From a virus, in IMG/VR virus record IMGVR_UViG_3300032020_001001, positions 1-40,383 of that record: DNA of 40,383 bases; one strand, written 5' to 3'. Positions 8,804 through 16,808 of this stretch are shown in pieces (position 1 is the first letter of the stretch; each line of letters starts with the position of its first letter). Made by a program: the position numbers and the translations under genes. Under the pieces are notes generated by a model, which did no database searches, was not told where the DNA came from, and saw only the letters and a program-made list of their open reading frames with translations.

Positions 8804-9549
8804 AAAGGGAGCGCCGCCTCCCCGTCCCCGGCATCCAGAGTCGCGTAGTCCTCGATCAGTTTCAAGCGCACGGCATCGGGCAATTTCTTCACCTGTTCCA
8901 AACCCGCGAAGTAGGGCCGACCTGAGTCATCGGCCTTGTGGCAAACCATCAGCAGCAGGTGCTCGTTGGAGACCTCGCTCGCCTTCCCCATCGCACGCTC
9001 GGTCATCCTGTTCTCGAGCAAGATCTCTACGAATTGGGCCAGTGTCGTGTCGGCGTATTTGGGCCGCGCCTCTGCCGCAATCTCCTCTGTCCTGCGCTCC
9101 CGCGCCTCTTTTGCCGCCTTCAACTCGCTCTCGTTTTGAGCCCTGCGCGCGTCGAATTCCGCCTCGGTTTCGTTCTGGTCCCGCTGCGGCATCACCGGAT
9201 CATGGATCTCGCGGTCCGCCTGTTCCGCAAATCTGTCACGCAGGCCCTGCATCGTCACTTCGGTCCGGTCCAGCGCGATGGCCTCGTCTATCAGGGCCTC
9301 ACGGGGCGTTGCCGTTATCTCCTCCCTGATCGAGGCCACCGTCTCCGGATCGCCTTTGATCCGGGCCATCTCGCGCGCCCACGCGTCCCGCGTGATCTGC
9401 CTCAACTTGCTGCGCGACCCCAGCACCCGCAGGCGCACCCGCGCCCGGCGCTTGCCGGCCTGCAGTTCCACCACCCGTTCCCGGATGGTCAGTTCCGCCA
9501 GGTCAACCTCTTGCGTTTCTTCCGATCCTGCGATCTCGTCACCAGCCAT
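8773..9549 (-). CDS. Tail assembly chaperone (gpG-like), 258 aa
   Basis: The chaperone made without frameshift. The start is the ATG at 9549, one base after the tail tube stop. The N-terminus is acidic (AGDEIAGSEETQEVDLAELT), then basic and helical (GKRRARVRLRVLGSR), then a long coiled coil (residues 110-175: QNETEAEFDARRAQNESELK). The end reads GEAALPLESRIIPTSG. At codons 248-249 lies a CCCTTTA slippery sequence that allows shift to the second chaperone frame. It binds the tape measure during tail assembly. Confidence 0.75.
   Translation of the reverse strand: MAGDEIAGSEETQEVDLAELTIRERVVELQAGKRRARVRLRVLGSRSKLRQITRDAWAREMARIKGDPETVASIREEITATPREALIDEAIALDRTEVTMQGLRDRFAEQADREIHDPVMPQRDQNETEAEFDARRAQNESELKAAKEARERRTEEIAAEARPKYADTTLAQFVEILLENRMTERAMGKASEVSNEHLLLMVCHKADDSGRPYFAGLEQVKKLPDAVRLKLIEDYATLDAGDGEAALPLESRIIPTSG
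8803..8809 (-). promoter_or_regulatory. Programmed -1 ribosomal frameshift site CCCTTTA
   Basis: In the chaperone frame the codons are CCT TTA preceded by C, giving C-CCT-TTA. This fits the X-XXY-YYZ pattern of -1 slippery sites exactly. After the shift the frame is open (AGA ATC GCG GAT) and continues into the next coding region without stop. The original frame stops 30 bases later, at 8773. The location at the chaperone end, before the tape measure, is the standard place for this in siphoviruses. Confidence 0.78.
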
Positions 9550-9550
9550 G

Positions 9551-10483
9551 TCAATACCCCGAGGTCGCATCTGTCAGCCGCACGTTTGGGCTCTTCCCGG
9601 TCACGGTCAGCCAGCGGAAGCCCACGTTCTCCTCCATCAAGCCCTCCGTTGGATCCGCGTCATACTCGCTGAAGTCGCTATTCGGTGACTGCATCACGCA
9701 CTTGAAACTGCCGACACTGAACTCGAACCCGATGTCCCTGCGGTCCCCCGCCCAGTAATCGGCGCGCCTGTCGGTGTTCTCGAAGATGCGCCGGAATCGC
9801 CCCTCCACCTCGAAGTTGCCCGCCACCACCTGCCCCACGCTCGCCAATCCCCCCGCCGTATGGCGGCGCTCCAGCAGGTTGCGGAACGTCATGCTGAACT
9901 GGTCGCAGAGCAGGTCCTCGGCCGAGTCCACGAAGAATTTGAACCCGGTGCGCGAGAAGGCGTCCTCTGTCGGGAACGTAGCCTGCGCCTTGGTGGTCGT
10001 CACGGCCGTCTTTCCAATGATGTCCACTTCGCAGGCCAGCACCGCTGTCGGGTCGGCGTCCAGGCTCAACGTGATCTCGTTCACGCGGCAGCCGGTGAAT
10101 CTGTTGCTCTGGATCGTCCCCCTATCCACCTCGATCGTCAGCGACGGGATGAACCCGCTCTGCACGTGGGTGAATGTGTGCGTCCACAGGCTTGAGCCGA
10201 CCACGCTTGTGGTCTGCACCCCGAAGGCGCTCAGCAGGAACATCCCCAGCACGGAATCGGGCCCCGCGTCGAATCCGATCCGGCCGCCTACCAGGTCAAC
10301 GCCCCTGCGCACCCGGCGCAAACCCCGAATCCCGACCGCAATGTGCGCCGGATATTCGATCGCAATGTCCCGGTCCAAAGCCAGGACGTTCGCCCTGTCC
10401 TCGAACAGCACCGGCGCCACCGCCACGCCCCACGAACTCACTTCCACGCCTGCGCCCAGTTGTGATAGCCTACCTGCTGGCAT
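9551..10483 (-). CDS. Major tail tube protein, 310 aa
   Basis: The subunit of the tail tube. The chain is strand-rich with tube-like stretches: VSSWGVAVAPVLFEDRANVL, VRRGVDLVGGRIGFDAGPDS, VLGMFLLSAFG, HTFTHVQSGFIPSLTIEVDR, NEITLSLDADPTAVLACEVD, FEVEGRFRRIFE, and a C-terminal FRWLTVTGKSPN. The G-x-x-L-D-x-D pattern of subunit contacts is seen in many siphovirus tube proteins. It is followed by the tail chaperone pair and the tape measure, the normal order. Confidence 0.78.
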   Translation of the reverse strand: MPAGRLSQLGAGVEVSSWGVAVAPVLFEDRANVLALDRDIAIEYPAHIAVGIRGLRRVRRGVDLVGGRIGFDAGPDSVLGMFLLSAFGVQTTSVVGSSLWTHTFTHVQSGFIPSLTIEVDRGTIQSNRFTGCRVNEITLSLDADPTAVLACEVDIIGKTAVTTTKAQATFPTEDAFSRTGFKFFVDSAEDLLCDQFSMTFRNLLERRHTAGGLASVGQVVAGNFEVEGRFRRIFENTDRRADYWAGDRRDIGFEFSVGSFKCVMQSPNSDFSEYDADPTEGLMEENVGFRWLTVTGKSPNVRLTDATSGY

Positions 10484-10826
10484 CGTCCTTCTCCCTGTCC
10501 TTGGCCTTCATCGGCCAGATTCTCAGACGCTTCAAAAGCGCCGCTGAGCAGTCGTCTGCTGCACCAGGCTCGCCGCCCGTCATGTTCCCGCCTTCGTCTT
10601 TCGCTACACCCGGGCTGTGGAATCCCCCGTTCGTGCACAACAGCCGCACCGTCTCGGGATCCTCGCCCACCACCAGTTCGCCCGTCTTCCATATCCTGTT
10701 CAGGGCCGAGACTTCCCGTCCGGGCCCCAGCCACACCACGCACGTCTTCGCCTCAGGCTGTGACGGCTTCGAGTTGCGATTCAGGTTGGGCTTCTTCTTC
10801 GGCTGGTTGTCCGTCATCTCGCTCAT
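10470..10826 (-). CDS. Small tail-region protein, up to 118 aa
   Basis: The ATG at 10826 lies inside the end of the fusion gene, an overlap of 74 bases in another frame. GTG codons at 10739 and 10736, just after that gene, are possible shorter starts. The better part of the protein reads TCVVWLGPGREVSALN, IWKTGELVVGEDPETVRLLC and ends in the basic KAKDREKDDASR. No family is recognised. Its stop overlaps the tail tube start. Its place suggests a tail assembly role. Confidence 0.5.
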   Translation of the reverse strand: MSEMTDNQPKKKPNLNRNSKPSQPEAKTCVVWLGPGREVSALNRIWKTGELVVGEDPETVRLLCTNGGFHSPGVAKDEGGNMTGGEPGAADDCSAALLKRLRIWPMKAKDREKDDASR

Positions 10827-13737
10827 CGAATGCGAACTCCTCGTTCTCCGCTGCCTTCGCCGCTGTGATTCCCTGCCTTATCATTTCCCCAAGGTATTGG
10901 TCCGCCTCCTCGATCGTCTCGAATCGCGCCCGCGCCCCCAGTTTGAAATCCTGCCCGGAACGCAGGAATTCCGCGGGCACGACCGCCATCTGCGCCTCCA
11001 CTTCGTAGCCGATTCCCAGCATCAAAAGCGCCTTCCCATACCACTCCAACGCCTGGTGATACCTGGGCTGGTTGGCCATCTGCGGGATCTTGCCGCGGAA
11101 CAATTCCACCGCCTCCACGAGCAGCGCATAGGGCTGGCTCCATGCCGGCGGCGGCAGCGGTATGTTCTGTGTTTCGCACAGGAACCGCGCCGACTGCACC
11201 AGGTCCCGCAGCACGAAATACACCCCCAGCGCCCTCTCCGGGTATTCCTGCCTATCGCGCTCCAGGTAGGGCAAGTTCCGAAAGAAACGTAGCCGCCGCG
11301 TCTTCTCGTCTCTGTAGCCGTCGTGCGCAATGATGACGTTCGAGAGTGTGCTATTCGGCTCGATGGAATGATTCAATTCCGTCTCCGGCTGCTCGTGTAT
11401 CACGCCGTAGAACCTGATGCCCCGACGATTGCGGAAACAACGGACTGGCGTGTCCACCACGGTCTCAGCGTCAACCATCATGTGCACCTGCCGGATCACG
11501 TAACCGAGATACACATTCTCACGCAGCCGGTGGCACAGCCGGTCCGGCCCCACCAGCACCTCGTCGTCGTCAATCCATAGAATCCAATCGCCTGTTGCCG
11601 GCGCGATGCTGATGTTACGCGCCTCGTCGAATCGGTTGGGCCACTGGTGTTCCTGCACGATGTCATCCCGACCAAGATATGGCCGCGCGATCTCCCTGGC
11701 GATCTGCGGCGCGTTGAAGAAGGTCAGGCAAATCTGGTCGGCGATCTCTCTCACCGATTCCAGAGTCCGCGCCAGGGTATGCCCTCCCCTCTCTCCCCCC
11801 ACGATCATGCAGACGCTCAAACTCTCCTGCGGCCGTTTGCGCAACTTTCTCTGCCACGAGAACCTGTGAATCGGCACCACCTTGTCCGGCTTGCAATACC
11901 AGACGGCGAACCAGCCCAGTTTCTCGCCCCTTGCCGTCGTGCCCGCCTCGGTCTGCAGTATCTCCGGGTGCCTGCCCTCCAGCATGTCCATCAGGTCGCG
12001 CGAGGAGAACGACCGCACGTGATAGACCGCCTGCTGCTCTGCGTCCGCACCCCGAACGCCGGAATCAGTGCTCGGCCACGATTGCGATTCCCACGGCCCG
12101 AACGGCACGGTCAGCAGCATCAGGCCGCCCGGCTTCAATATCTGCTCGAGTTGCTCAAGCAGGCCCCTCGGATCCGCCACGTGCTCCAGTATTTCGCCGG
12201 CCCACACAGCCTCGAACGGCCCGCCCTGCGCGTCCAGCGGCGACGCCGCAATCTGAACTCTCACCTTCTCGGCCAGGCCGCGCTCTGCGATGATCTGCTC
12301 GGCTTTCTCCCCATTCGCAGCGGCGCAATCAACCGCCACGACTTCCCAGCCCATCTCCGCAGCGATCACGGCGAACGCCCCCTGCTGACAGCCGAAATCG
12401 AGCAGCCTCTTCCCCGCGCCAACCTTGTCCCCGAACCCCTTCAACTGCTCCGCCAGCCATTTCCCCCGCGCGCTCTGCGCGATCTGGGCCACGTCGTCAA
12501 CGTAACCCTCCTTGGCCGCCGCCTTTTCGTAGTGCTGAAAATACGCTTTGCCCGATCGCAGAAAATCCAGCCCCTCGCGCGCGTCCGTCGAAAGGCCCGC
12601 CTGCACCAATGCCTCCCTGTCCCCATGCCGCCGCAGCGACCGCACCAGGTTCTTCTCGTCCCAGGCCAGCGCATCTGCGAACATCTCCAGCCACTCGCCC
12701 GCAATCCTGTCCCACGCATAGCGTTTGCTGTTCTGTTTGCCTGCCTCGCCCCATGTCGCGCGCTGCGCCCCGTCTGTCAGCGCGCGCACGGCCGCCGCCG
12801 CGAACTCCACCTGGTATTCCTCACTCGCCGGATCCCCTTTCACCAGCACTCCCGCCTCCGGGCTGACCGTCTCCTTCAACGCGCAGTAATCCCCCGCGAT
12901 CACGGGCAATCCGCACGCCTGTGCCTCGATTGCCGCGATGCACGAAACCTCGGGGAAGTGGGAAGGATAGACGAGCGCCGAGGCTCTTTTCAAGAGCGCG
13001 TAGAACTCCGGCTTGCTCAACCCGCCCACGCTCTCGACTCCCTCCAGGCCGCTCACCCGCTCGAATGGCATGAGGCATTCTGGCCGTTTATCTGCCGCGG
13101 GATGCAGATAGGTGCACAGCACCAACTTCGCCTCCGGCGCCTGCGCCCTGATGCGGGGCCATATCTCCGCCAGGTGAGAAAGGCCCCGCTCCGGGCGACT
13201 CGCGTAGATCAGCAACGGCTGACGGCCGTCGGGCTCAGGTTCGGCCGCCACCAGTTCAGCCGGGAATCCGTTTCGCGTCTCTGTTATGATCGGCTTCAGC
13301 GCCGGCACATGCCCCAGCCACTGGTCGGCGTGGAACTGGGATAAGAGCAGCATCCGGTCCATGAACGGCAGGAGTGCCTGCAGGTATTTGGCCGTCGCCA
13401 CGGTCAGGATGTCGTGGCCCCACAGGCACTGCAACTGGGCCACACCTTCGGCTGCCAGTAGGCCCGGGTCTCGCAGCAGCACCGCTACGTCGCACTCGAA
13501 AAAGCGTCTGAAGGTCTGCCACGACTGCAGGTTGTGATACCGGACTCCGAAATGCTCCCCCTCCTCCGTGCAGTTGCAGAACACTTGCACACGCGCCCCC
13601 AGGCGCGCCAGGGCCTCTGCCATGAATACGCACGCACTCTCGGAGCCGCCCAGGCTCGCAACCCGGGGCGTGCGCCCGTCGAAAGGCAGGGCCCCCGTCA
13701 CGAATACGATATCGAGAGGTAGGCTATTGCCGGGCAT
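10753..13737 (-). CDS. Three-domain glycosyltransferase-methyltransferase-glycosyltransferase fusion, 994 aa
   Basis: Residues 1-365 are a GT-B (GT4-like) glycosyltransferase: GGSESACVFMAEALARLGAR, LLIYASRPERGLSHL, and FPEVSCIAAIEAQACGLPVI with the E-x7-E-type acidic region. Residues 400-620 are a class I methyltransferase: RLLDFGCQQGAFAVIA (motif I, 445-460), WEVVAVDC, AVWAGEILEHVADP, LKPGGLMLLTVPFG. Residues 638-830 are a GT-A (GT2-like) glycosyltransferase: SVCMIVGGERGGHTLARTLE and GDWILWIDDDEVL with the metal-binding DDD. A helical region and an acidic tail follow. The target sugar is unknown. It lies between holin and tail genes, so virion or host glycan decoration is likely. Confidence 0.88.
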   Translation of the reverse strand: MPGNSLPLDIVFVTGALPFDGRTPRVASLGGSESACVFMAEALARLGARVQVFCNCTEEGEHFGVRYHNLQSWQTFRRFFECDVAVLLRDPGLLAAEGVAQLQCLWGHDILTVATAKYLQALLPFMDRMLLLSQFHADQWLGHVPALKPIITETRNGFPAELVAAEPEPDGRQPLLIYASRPERGLSHLAEIWPRIRAQAPEAKLVLCTYLHPAADKRPECLMPFERVSGLEGVESVGGLSKPEFYALLKRASALVYPSHFPEVSCIAAIEAQACGLPVIAGDYCALKETVSPEAGVLVKGDPASEEYQVEFAAAAVRALTDGAQRATWGEAGKQNSKRYAWDRIAGEWLEMFADALAWDEKNLVRSLRRHGDREALVQAGLSTDAREGLDFLRSGKAYFQHYEKAAAKEGYVDDVAQIAQSARGKWLAEQLKGFGDKVGAGKRLLDFGCQQGAFAVIAAEMGWEVVAVDCAAANGEKAEQIIAERGLAEKVRVQIAASPLDAQGGPFEAVWAGEILEHVADPRGLLEQLEQILKPGGLMLLTVPFGPWESQSWPSTDSGVRGADAEQQAVYHVRSFSSRDLMDMLEGRHPEILQTEAGTTARGEKLGWFAVWYCKPDKVVPIHRFSWQRKLRKRPQESLSVCMIVGGERGGHTLARTLESVREIADQICLTFFNAPQIAREIARPYLGRDDIVQEHQWPNRFDEARNISIAPATGDWILWIDDDEVLVGPDRLCHRLRENVYLGYVIRQVHMMVDAETVVDTPVRCFRNRRGIRFYGVIHEQPETELNHSIEPNSTLSNVIIAHDGYRDEKTRRLRFFRNLPYLERDRQEYPERALGVYFVLRDLVQSARFLCETQNIPLPPPAWSQPYALLVEAVELFRGKIPQMANQPRYHQALEWYGKALLMLGIGYEVEAQMAVVPAEFLRSGQDFKLGARARFETIEEADQYLGEMIRQGITAAKAAENEEFAFDERDDGQPAEEEAQPESQLEAVTA

Positions 13738-13743
13738 CGCAGG

Positions 13744-14094
13744 CTACATCGGCACCGGCTTGCGGTGCTTCAGCCAATTCTGCGCGGCGGCGATCACGAA
13801 CCCGAGGATTCCCCCTGCCGGAATCGCCCACAACGCCTTGTTCCCGTGGAGTAGTGTTACCCAGTCGCTCATCTTGGCGATGACAAGGGGCGCTACACCG
13901 GTGGCGGCTGCTGCGAGAACGCCTCCGAACCAGGACTTGCGCAACCACGTATTCCAGTTCATCTTCTCCTGGCTCTTCAACCAGGCCGATGCCGCCTTGC
14001 CAAACTCATCCAGCGCCTGCTTCGTGGCTGCATCGGCAGCCGCTGCCGCGCGATGCTGCACCTGCGCATCTATCCACTTGCTGATTGCGCTCAT
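13744..14094 (-). CDS. Two-helix membrane protein, holin candidate, 116 aa
   Basis: The ATG at 14094 follows GGAGGTTGAC, a strong ribosome site. An N-terminal charged helix (about residues 1-50) leads to two hydrophobic segments, WFGGVLAAAATGVAPLVIA (55-73) and LWAIPAGGILGFVIAAAQ (88-105), and a short basic tail WLKHRKPVPM. This is the shape of class II holins. The gene lies in the lysis block after the endolysin and the secreted protein. A longer open frame reaches upstream over those genes and is rejected as start. Confidence 0.68.
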   Translation of the reverse strand: MSAISKWIDAQVQHRAAAAADAATKQALDEFGKAASAWLKSQEKMNWNTWLRKSWFGGVLAAAATGVAPLVIAKMSDWVTLLHGNKALWAIPAGGILGFVIAAAQNWLKHRKPVPM

Positions 14095-14105
14095 GTCAAC
14101 CTCCG

Positions 14106-14552
14106 TCAGAACGTCTTTCGCAAGCCGCCGTAGAAGCCCACATTCTTTAGTTCCCAATTCCCGATGCGCGTCCCGCCATACGAATCCGGCGTCCAGGCCA
14201 CGCCAGCGAATACCTGTAGCCCGGAGTTGGCGATCACTTGCACGATGCTGTTGCCGCTTGCCTTGCTCACTTTCGCACCCAGCGATATGCCCGGCACGAC
14301 CCGAACGCTCGTGTCGGTATTGCTGGTGAGAACCCCGATGTCGAGATACACGGGGCCGACGAGTTGAAAGTTGATGGACGGCCCTATCGCTTGCGCCGTC
14401 CGTCCGTGCAGGAACATCATGCTTGAGCCGTCGGGATTCCCGACGAACCCCACCAGGTTCTGCAGGAAGTTGTCCGCTCCCGATACTGTCGGGACGGTCA
14501 GCAGCATGATCGCTGCCAATGCTACTATCAGAATCGTGCGTCTCATTTTCAT
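14106..14552 (-). CDS. Secreted beta-barrel-like (outer-membrane-like) protein, 148 aa
   Basis: GGAGGATATGAAA precedes the ATG. A clear signal peptide is visible, MKMRRTILIVALAAIMLLTV, with a likely cut near VSG-AD (residue 25-26). The mature chain is made of alternating strands rich in Gly, Ser and aromatic residues (GPSINFQLVGPVYLDIGVL, VRVVPGISLGAKVS, SGLQVFAGVAW, NVGFYGGLRKTF) and ends in Phe. A terminal aromatic residue and such strands are signs of outer-membrane barrels. It lies between endolysin and holin candidate. It may help disrupt or alter the outer membrane, or block superinfection. No family is recognised. Confidence 0.6.
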   Translation of the reverse strand: MKMRRTILIVALAAIMLLTVPTVSGADNFLQNLVGFVGNPDGSSMMFLHGRTAQAIGPSINFQLVGPVYLDIGVLTSNTDTSVRVVPGISLGAKVSKASGNSIVQVIANSGLQVFAGVAWTPDSYGGTRIGNWELKNVGFYGGLRKTF

Positions 14553-14567
14553 ATCCTCCTTTGGAAA

Positions 14568-15032
14568 TCACGCCATCTCCACGTGGCACTTGTCCCCAAG
14601 TTTCCAATCGCCGCCCCACGCCAACCCCCCTTCCATAGCCGCCGTCTTCCAGTCCGCCCACACGTGCGGCGGCCACTTCCATGACGGCTCGTATTCGTCG
14701 GTCTGTCCGCGCCGCTTGCACGGCACTACGTCCGCCGCGAATCCCCCGCTCCCGGGATAGCGCTCCTGGTGATTGCTCTTCCGCGCGTACCCATCCTTAT
14801 CCGTGACCGTGGATCCCGCTGGTGGCCACCGACGCCATTTCCCCAGAATGCACTTTCTGCCCTTTTGGTAAAGACCAGCCTGCTCCCGGGCCGTCCGTAG
14901 CCCCGACCAGATCACGGGCCGGTATCCCAACGCCTTCAGCCGCCCAATCATCTTGTCAACGCGCTCGCGGCAGGCCGGGTTCAGGGTCTGCAGCATCCGC
15001 CAGTTGCGCTCGTTGATCCCTGCGGCGGTCAT
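14568..15032 (-). CDS. Endolysin, M15/VanY-type peptidase, 154 aa
   Basis: A zinc peptidase that cuts peptidoglycan peptides. The family motifs are clear: IWSGLRTAREQAGLYQKGR (42-60), SNHQERYPGSGGFAADV with zinc ligands H88 and D101, and DKCHVEM with H150. This is a single catalytic domain without a cell-wall binding part and without a signal peptide, so it depends on a holin. The start ATG at 15032 overlaps the preceding TGA. The size fits M15 endolysins of phages of Gram-negative hosts. Confidence 0.88.
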   Translation of the reverse strand: MTAAGINERNWRMLQTLNPACRERVDKMIGRLKALGYRPVIWSGLRTAREQAGLYQKGRKCILGKWRRWPPAGSTVTDKDGYARKSNHQERYPGSGGFAADVVPCKRRGQTDEYEPSWKWPPHVWADWKTAAMEGGLAWGGDWKLGDKCHVEMA

Positions 15033-15298
15033 GGCCTTTTCTCCGCGCATTTCCGCGTGCTCTCAACCACCCTGTCCACGCTTGCCGTCAGGCTCTGCAT
15101 CGCGCCCATCTGCTGCGTCAGTACCTCGCTGTTGTGATTCAAGTGGTTCTGCACGATGTCGCTGAACCGGCGCTTGTCCTCTGCGTGGCTCTCCGCCATG
15201 CGCTTCTGGTTCTCCAGGGTGTTTTTCAGCAGCCACGCGAACGCCACCGCGATCACTCCCATGCCGCCCAGGTTCGCCCAACTCTCAAATCCGTTCAT
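15029..15298 (-). CDS. Membrane-anchored coiled-coil protein, holin or spanin candidate, 89 aa
   Basis: One N-terminal membrane helix (LGGMGVIAVAFAWLLKNTL, about residues 10-28) is followed by a long charged coiled coil (ENQKRMAESHAEDKRRF, and onward). The topology resembles i-spanins and BhlA/holin-like phage proteins. It lies just before the endolysin and its stop overlaps the endolysin ATG as ATGA, so a role in lysis is likely. Whether it acts as holin or spanin cannot be told from sequence. Confidence 0.62.
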   Translation of the reverse strand: MNGFESWANLGGMGVIAVAFAWLLKNTLENQKRMAESHAEDKRRFSDIVQNHLNHNSEVLTQQMGAMQSLTASVDRVVESTRKCAEKRP

Positions 15299-15314
15299 CT
15301 CGCTCTTGCTTTCC

Positions 15315-15776
15315 CTAAAGCTTCCGCGCCCGCGCCTCCAGCGTGATCACCCCGGCCGCAATGTAGGACGCCTGCTTGTCATCTCTCCCCATCAGCCACT
15401 CGGTAGTCTGCCCCCACGACTGGGTCACGGAGCCGCCCCAGGTCTGGTCCGACTGCAGGATGTTTTCGATCGCCTCCAGATATTGCAGCAGCGAGTCCTG
15501 GCAGGTCTGCGGGCTGGTCAGGTCCATCACCGCCACGTGTATCTCGAACCTGTAGTGGTAATCCCTGGTCCCGCCCGACAGGTTCCACGCCGCATCGCTG
15601 ATCTGGTCCGCCAGCACCACCGCGACGATCGGGAACGCCCCCGCCGATTGCACCTCCGCGAAACTGTGCAGTTCCTTGCACCATGTCACCACGGTGCTCA
15701 GATTCGCATGGTCGTGCAGCAGCGCGTACAGCGCGTCCCTGATTACTAGGTATCTCGTGCTCGCCGGCAGCGACAT
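15315..15776 (-). CDS. Tail terminator-like protein, 153 aa
   Basis: The protein begins STRYLVIRDALYALLHDH and has a mixed strand and helix pattern: FPIVAVVLADQISDAAWN, YHYRFEIHVAVMDLT, CQDSLLQYLEAIENIL. This matches the small proteins that cap the tail tube (lambda gpU-like and similar). It follows directly after the completion protein, and its product would normally be followed by the tail tube gene; here the lysis cassette comes first. There is no unique motif, so position carries much of the weight. Confidence 0.6.
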   Translation of the reverse strand: MSLPASTRYLVIRDALYALLHDHANLSTVVTWCKELHSFAEVQSAGAFPIVAVVLADQISDAAWNLSGGTRDYHYRFEIHVAVMDLTSPQTCQDSLLQYLEAIENILQSDQTWGGSVTQSWGQTTEWLMGRDDKQASYIAAGVITLEARARKL

Positions 15777-15777
15777 G

Positions 15778-16326
15778 CTAGGCGACTCCCCGGGCGTGCT
15801 GGATCACAAACTCGACGGCTTTGTGCATCGCCTGGTCGTCCTCCGGCAATTGGGTCAGGAACGGCCGCCTCGGAATGTTGCGCCGCGGATCTCCGAACTG
15901 ATGCGTCCGCCCGCGCGGCAATCCAGTCCCTATCTCAAGTAGGTCCCCGGTGATTCTATAAACTCCGCGCCCCGTGGCATCGCCCACCCCAGGCTGCCCC
16001 ACACTAGCCTTCATGATGCCTTCGTCCTGCAGAATCCTAACGCCGCGCATCATCGTGCCCCCGCGCTGCAGCAGGATGCTGCCCCGCGGCCCCTTCGTCT
16101 TCCGCCTGCCCGCGCGCGCTAGCAGCCGCCGCCGAATCGTCGTCCACTTCAGCGGTGCCCACCTCGCCGGCCTCCCCTCCGCGGCGAACGTCCTCATGCT
16201 CGACCGGATGATGATCTGCCCCAGCATCCCGAAGAGTTGATTGCGGTACACGTTGGGAGAGAGGTTTTCGAGCGCCATTTTGACGGGAGGGAGTCCCTGC
16301 CACTTGAACGTCAGCATGACGCCCAT
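15778..16326 (-). CDS. Phage virion morphogenesis protein (Mu gpG-like, tail completion), 182 aa
   Basis: The ATG at 16326 shares one base with the previous TGA. Features of the Mu G-like virion morphogenesis family are an N-terminal helix with IIIRSSMRTFAAEG, then RPARWAPLKWTTIRRR, SILLQRGGTMMRGVRI, and a C-terminal TGLPRGRTHQFG, RRNIPRRPFL. The protein helps join head and tail. The frame is open further upstream but overlaps the connector gene. The order connector, completion protein, terminator is the normal one. Confidence 0.75.
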   Translation of the reverse strand: MGVMLTFKWQGLPPVKMALENLSPNVYRNQLFGMLGQIIIRSSMRTFAAEGRPARWAPLKWTTIRRRLLARAGRRKTKGPRGSILLQRGGTMMRGVRILQDEGIMKASVGQPGVGDATGRGVYRITGDLLEIGTGLPRGRTHQFGDPRRNIPRRPFLTQLPEDDQAMHKAVEFVIQHARGVA

Positions 16327-16808
16327 CAGGCCACGCCCCTCGCCTGATCGTCCGTCTGGCTGCGCTGCCCCTTTGTCCCCCATGCAATCTCTGGTTGCGT
16401 CGAGAAGACGGGGTGCCCATATTGGCCCCCGAACTCGATCCTGCTCACCCGTTCCTGTGGCTCGGTCCGCCCCGCGCCTTCCAGGGCCAACTCGCCGTTA
16501 CGGATGCGCTCCAGCAATCCCCGCCCCTCCTCTGCCAGTTCGTTCGCCGCCGCCATGTGCTCCTCGTCCAACTTGGCAGTCGAGTGCATGGCGATTCGGG
16601 AGGCCGCGAGCAGCCGTGAAATGTTGGTGATGATGGGCGGCACCACCGAGAACGGCACCTGGCAGAGTCCTTGCAACGCCGCGTCAATCTCGGCATCCGC
16701 GTAAGAAATCTCATTCGCTACGCTGATCGAAGTGTTGCCTGACAATATCTGGGAAAGGAGCGGCAGCACCCCCTCGATGTCGGTCTGCGTGCAGTAGGCC
16801 ATCTGCAC
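16326..16808 (-). CDS. Head-tail connector, DUF1320/Mu gp36-like, 160 aa
   Basis: The N-terminus AYCTQTDIEGVLP matches the start of the DUF1320 group (Y-x-T-x-x-D-l). Residues 35-65 (SYADAEIDAALQGLCQVPFS) carry the family's acidic helix with a D-A-E-I-D pattern, and a later helical part reads RLLAASRIAMHST. These proteins sit under the portal as connector. The start may be the GTG at 16808 or, better spaced from AGGAAG, the ATG at 16802, giving 158 residues. The stop shares a base with the next ATG (TGATG). Confidence 0.7.
   Translation of the reverse strand: MQMAYCTQTDIEGVLPLLSQILSGNTSISVANEISYADAEIDAALQGLCQVPFSVVPPIITNISRLLAASRIAMHSTAKLDEEHMAAANELAEEGRGLLERIRNGELALEGAGRTEPQERVSRIEFGGQYGHPVFSTQPEIAWGTKGQRSQTDDQARGVA

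Noticed and set aside
11647-13344. Long plus-strand open frame (565 codons) opposite the glycosyltransferase fusion
   Set aside because: Antisense shadow of a gene with clear enzyme motifs; its own translation is low-quality and Arg/Leu/Pro-rich.
13744-14721. 325-codon frame covering the holin candidate and reading upstream over two genes
   Set aside because: The upstream part is out of frame with the endolysin and secreted-protein genes; GGAGG before the ATG at 14094 marks the true start.
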